62,139 nucleotides of DNA from Deltaproteobacteria bacterium (lineage in GTDB: Bacteria; Desulfobacterota; Syntrophia; Syntrophales; UBA8958): contig JAKPCH010000056.1 of assembly GCA_029553375.1 (NCBI GenBank), forward strand, positions 1-62,139, read 5' to 3'. This document shows positions 62,096 to 62,139 of the stretch, one piece after another. The position numbers and the translations under genes were made by a program. The notes below the pieces were generated by a model. That model did not search any database and had not been told where the DNA came from. It saw only the letters and a program-made list of their open reading frames with translations. Every line of letters begins with the position of its first letter. Position 1 is the stretch's first letter.

Positions 62096-62139
62096 GGATT
62101 CCTGGGGTGCAGGGCTAAGCGGGGCCCTCGGGTCGTTTT

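Overview
The window looks like chromosomal core DNA from a very G+C-rich (about two thirds by eye) Gram-negative bacterium, most plausibly a member of the former Deltaproteobacteria (Desulfobacterota). The reasons are a MurE with the DNPR (meso-diaminopimelate) motif, periplasmic LolA and DsbC-type proteins, the order pgpA-cinA-thpR-recA-recX-alaS, a compact mraZ-to-ftsZ cluster followed by a radical SAM protein of the TIGR03960 type, and a B12-dependent MetH without an activation domain. I see no mobile element, prophage, CRISPR array or integrase. Taxonomy below phylum is not resolved.

Layout. (1) 1-6501, plus strand: 3' part of metH, pyrE, a frameshifted DUF3047 gene and a large AsmA-like gene. 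(2) 13459-6507, minus strand: tRNA-Leu(CAA), a small two-helix membrane protein, pgpA, cinA, thpR, recA, recX, alaS. (3) 13573-33751, plus strand: ruvX, mltG, then mraZ-rsmH-ftsL-ftsI-murE-murF-mraY-murD-ftsW-murG-murC-murB-ftsQ-ftsA-ftsZ and the radical SAM gene; the mraZ promoter is followed by three TGG boxes at exact 10-bp spacing, a probable MraZ operator. (4) 33806-36624, plus strand: tRNA-Ala(GGC) with a clear terminator, a left-handed beta-helix protein and glmM. (5) 36625-39331: an A+T-rich island, a 4HBT thioesterase, a duplicated-TM2 protein and an L,D-transpeptidase-like/M15 peptidase fusion. (6) 49147-39297, minus strand: recC-recB-recD, then a winged-helix protein and an alpha/beta hydrolase. 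(7) 49166-50698: a GH13 enzyme. (8) 57531-50674, minus strand: moaC, a PH-like membrane protein, a Fis-type HTH protein, a giant GlmS-like enzyme and pyrG. (9) 57675-62018: comM, a branched-chain aminotransferase, lolA, and a convergent dsbC-like gene.

How it works together. Much of the window serves the cell envelope. The GlmS-like protein, glmM and perhaps the beta-helix protein belong to amino-sugar supply; murB to murG, mraY, ftsW and ftsI make and polymerise lipid II; mltG and the transpeptidase/peptidase fusion trim or modify peptidoglycan; ftsA/Z/Q/L run division; LolA, AsmA-like and PgpA handle lipids and lipoproteins. recA/recX, recBCD, ruvX and comM form a dispersed recombination set. 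Genes are tightly packed, with many ATGA or TTGA stop-start overlaps and frequent GTG or TTG starts, so translational coupling is probably widespread.

The least ordinary items are the 1233-residue GlmS-like protein whose presumed Cys nucleophile lies 43 residues inside the chain, the transpeptidase/M15 fusion, the MraZ operator, a dyad between the thioesterase and TM2 genes, the A+T-rich island after glmM, and a 12-bp-periodic DnaA-box-like triplet before lolA. I found no clearly new multi-gene system; the best candidate for a second look is the PH-like/Fis-like/giant-GlmS/pyrG cluster.
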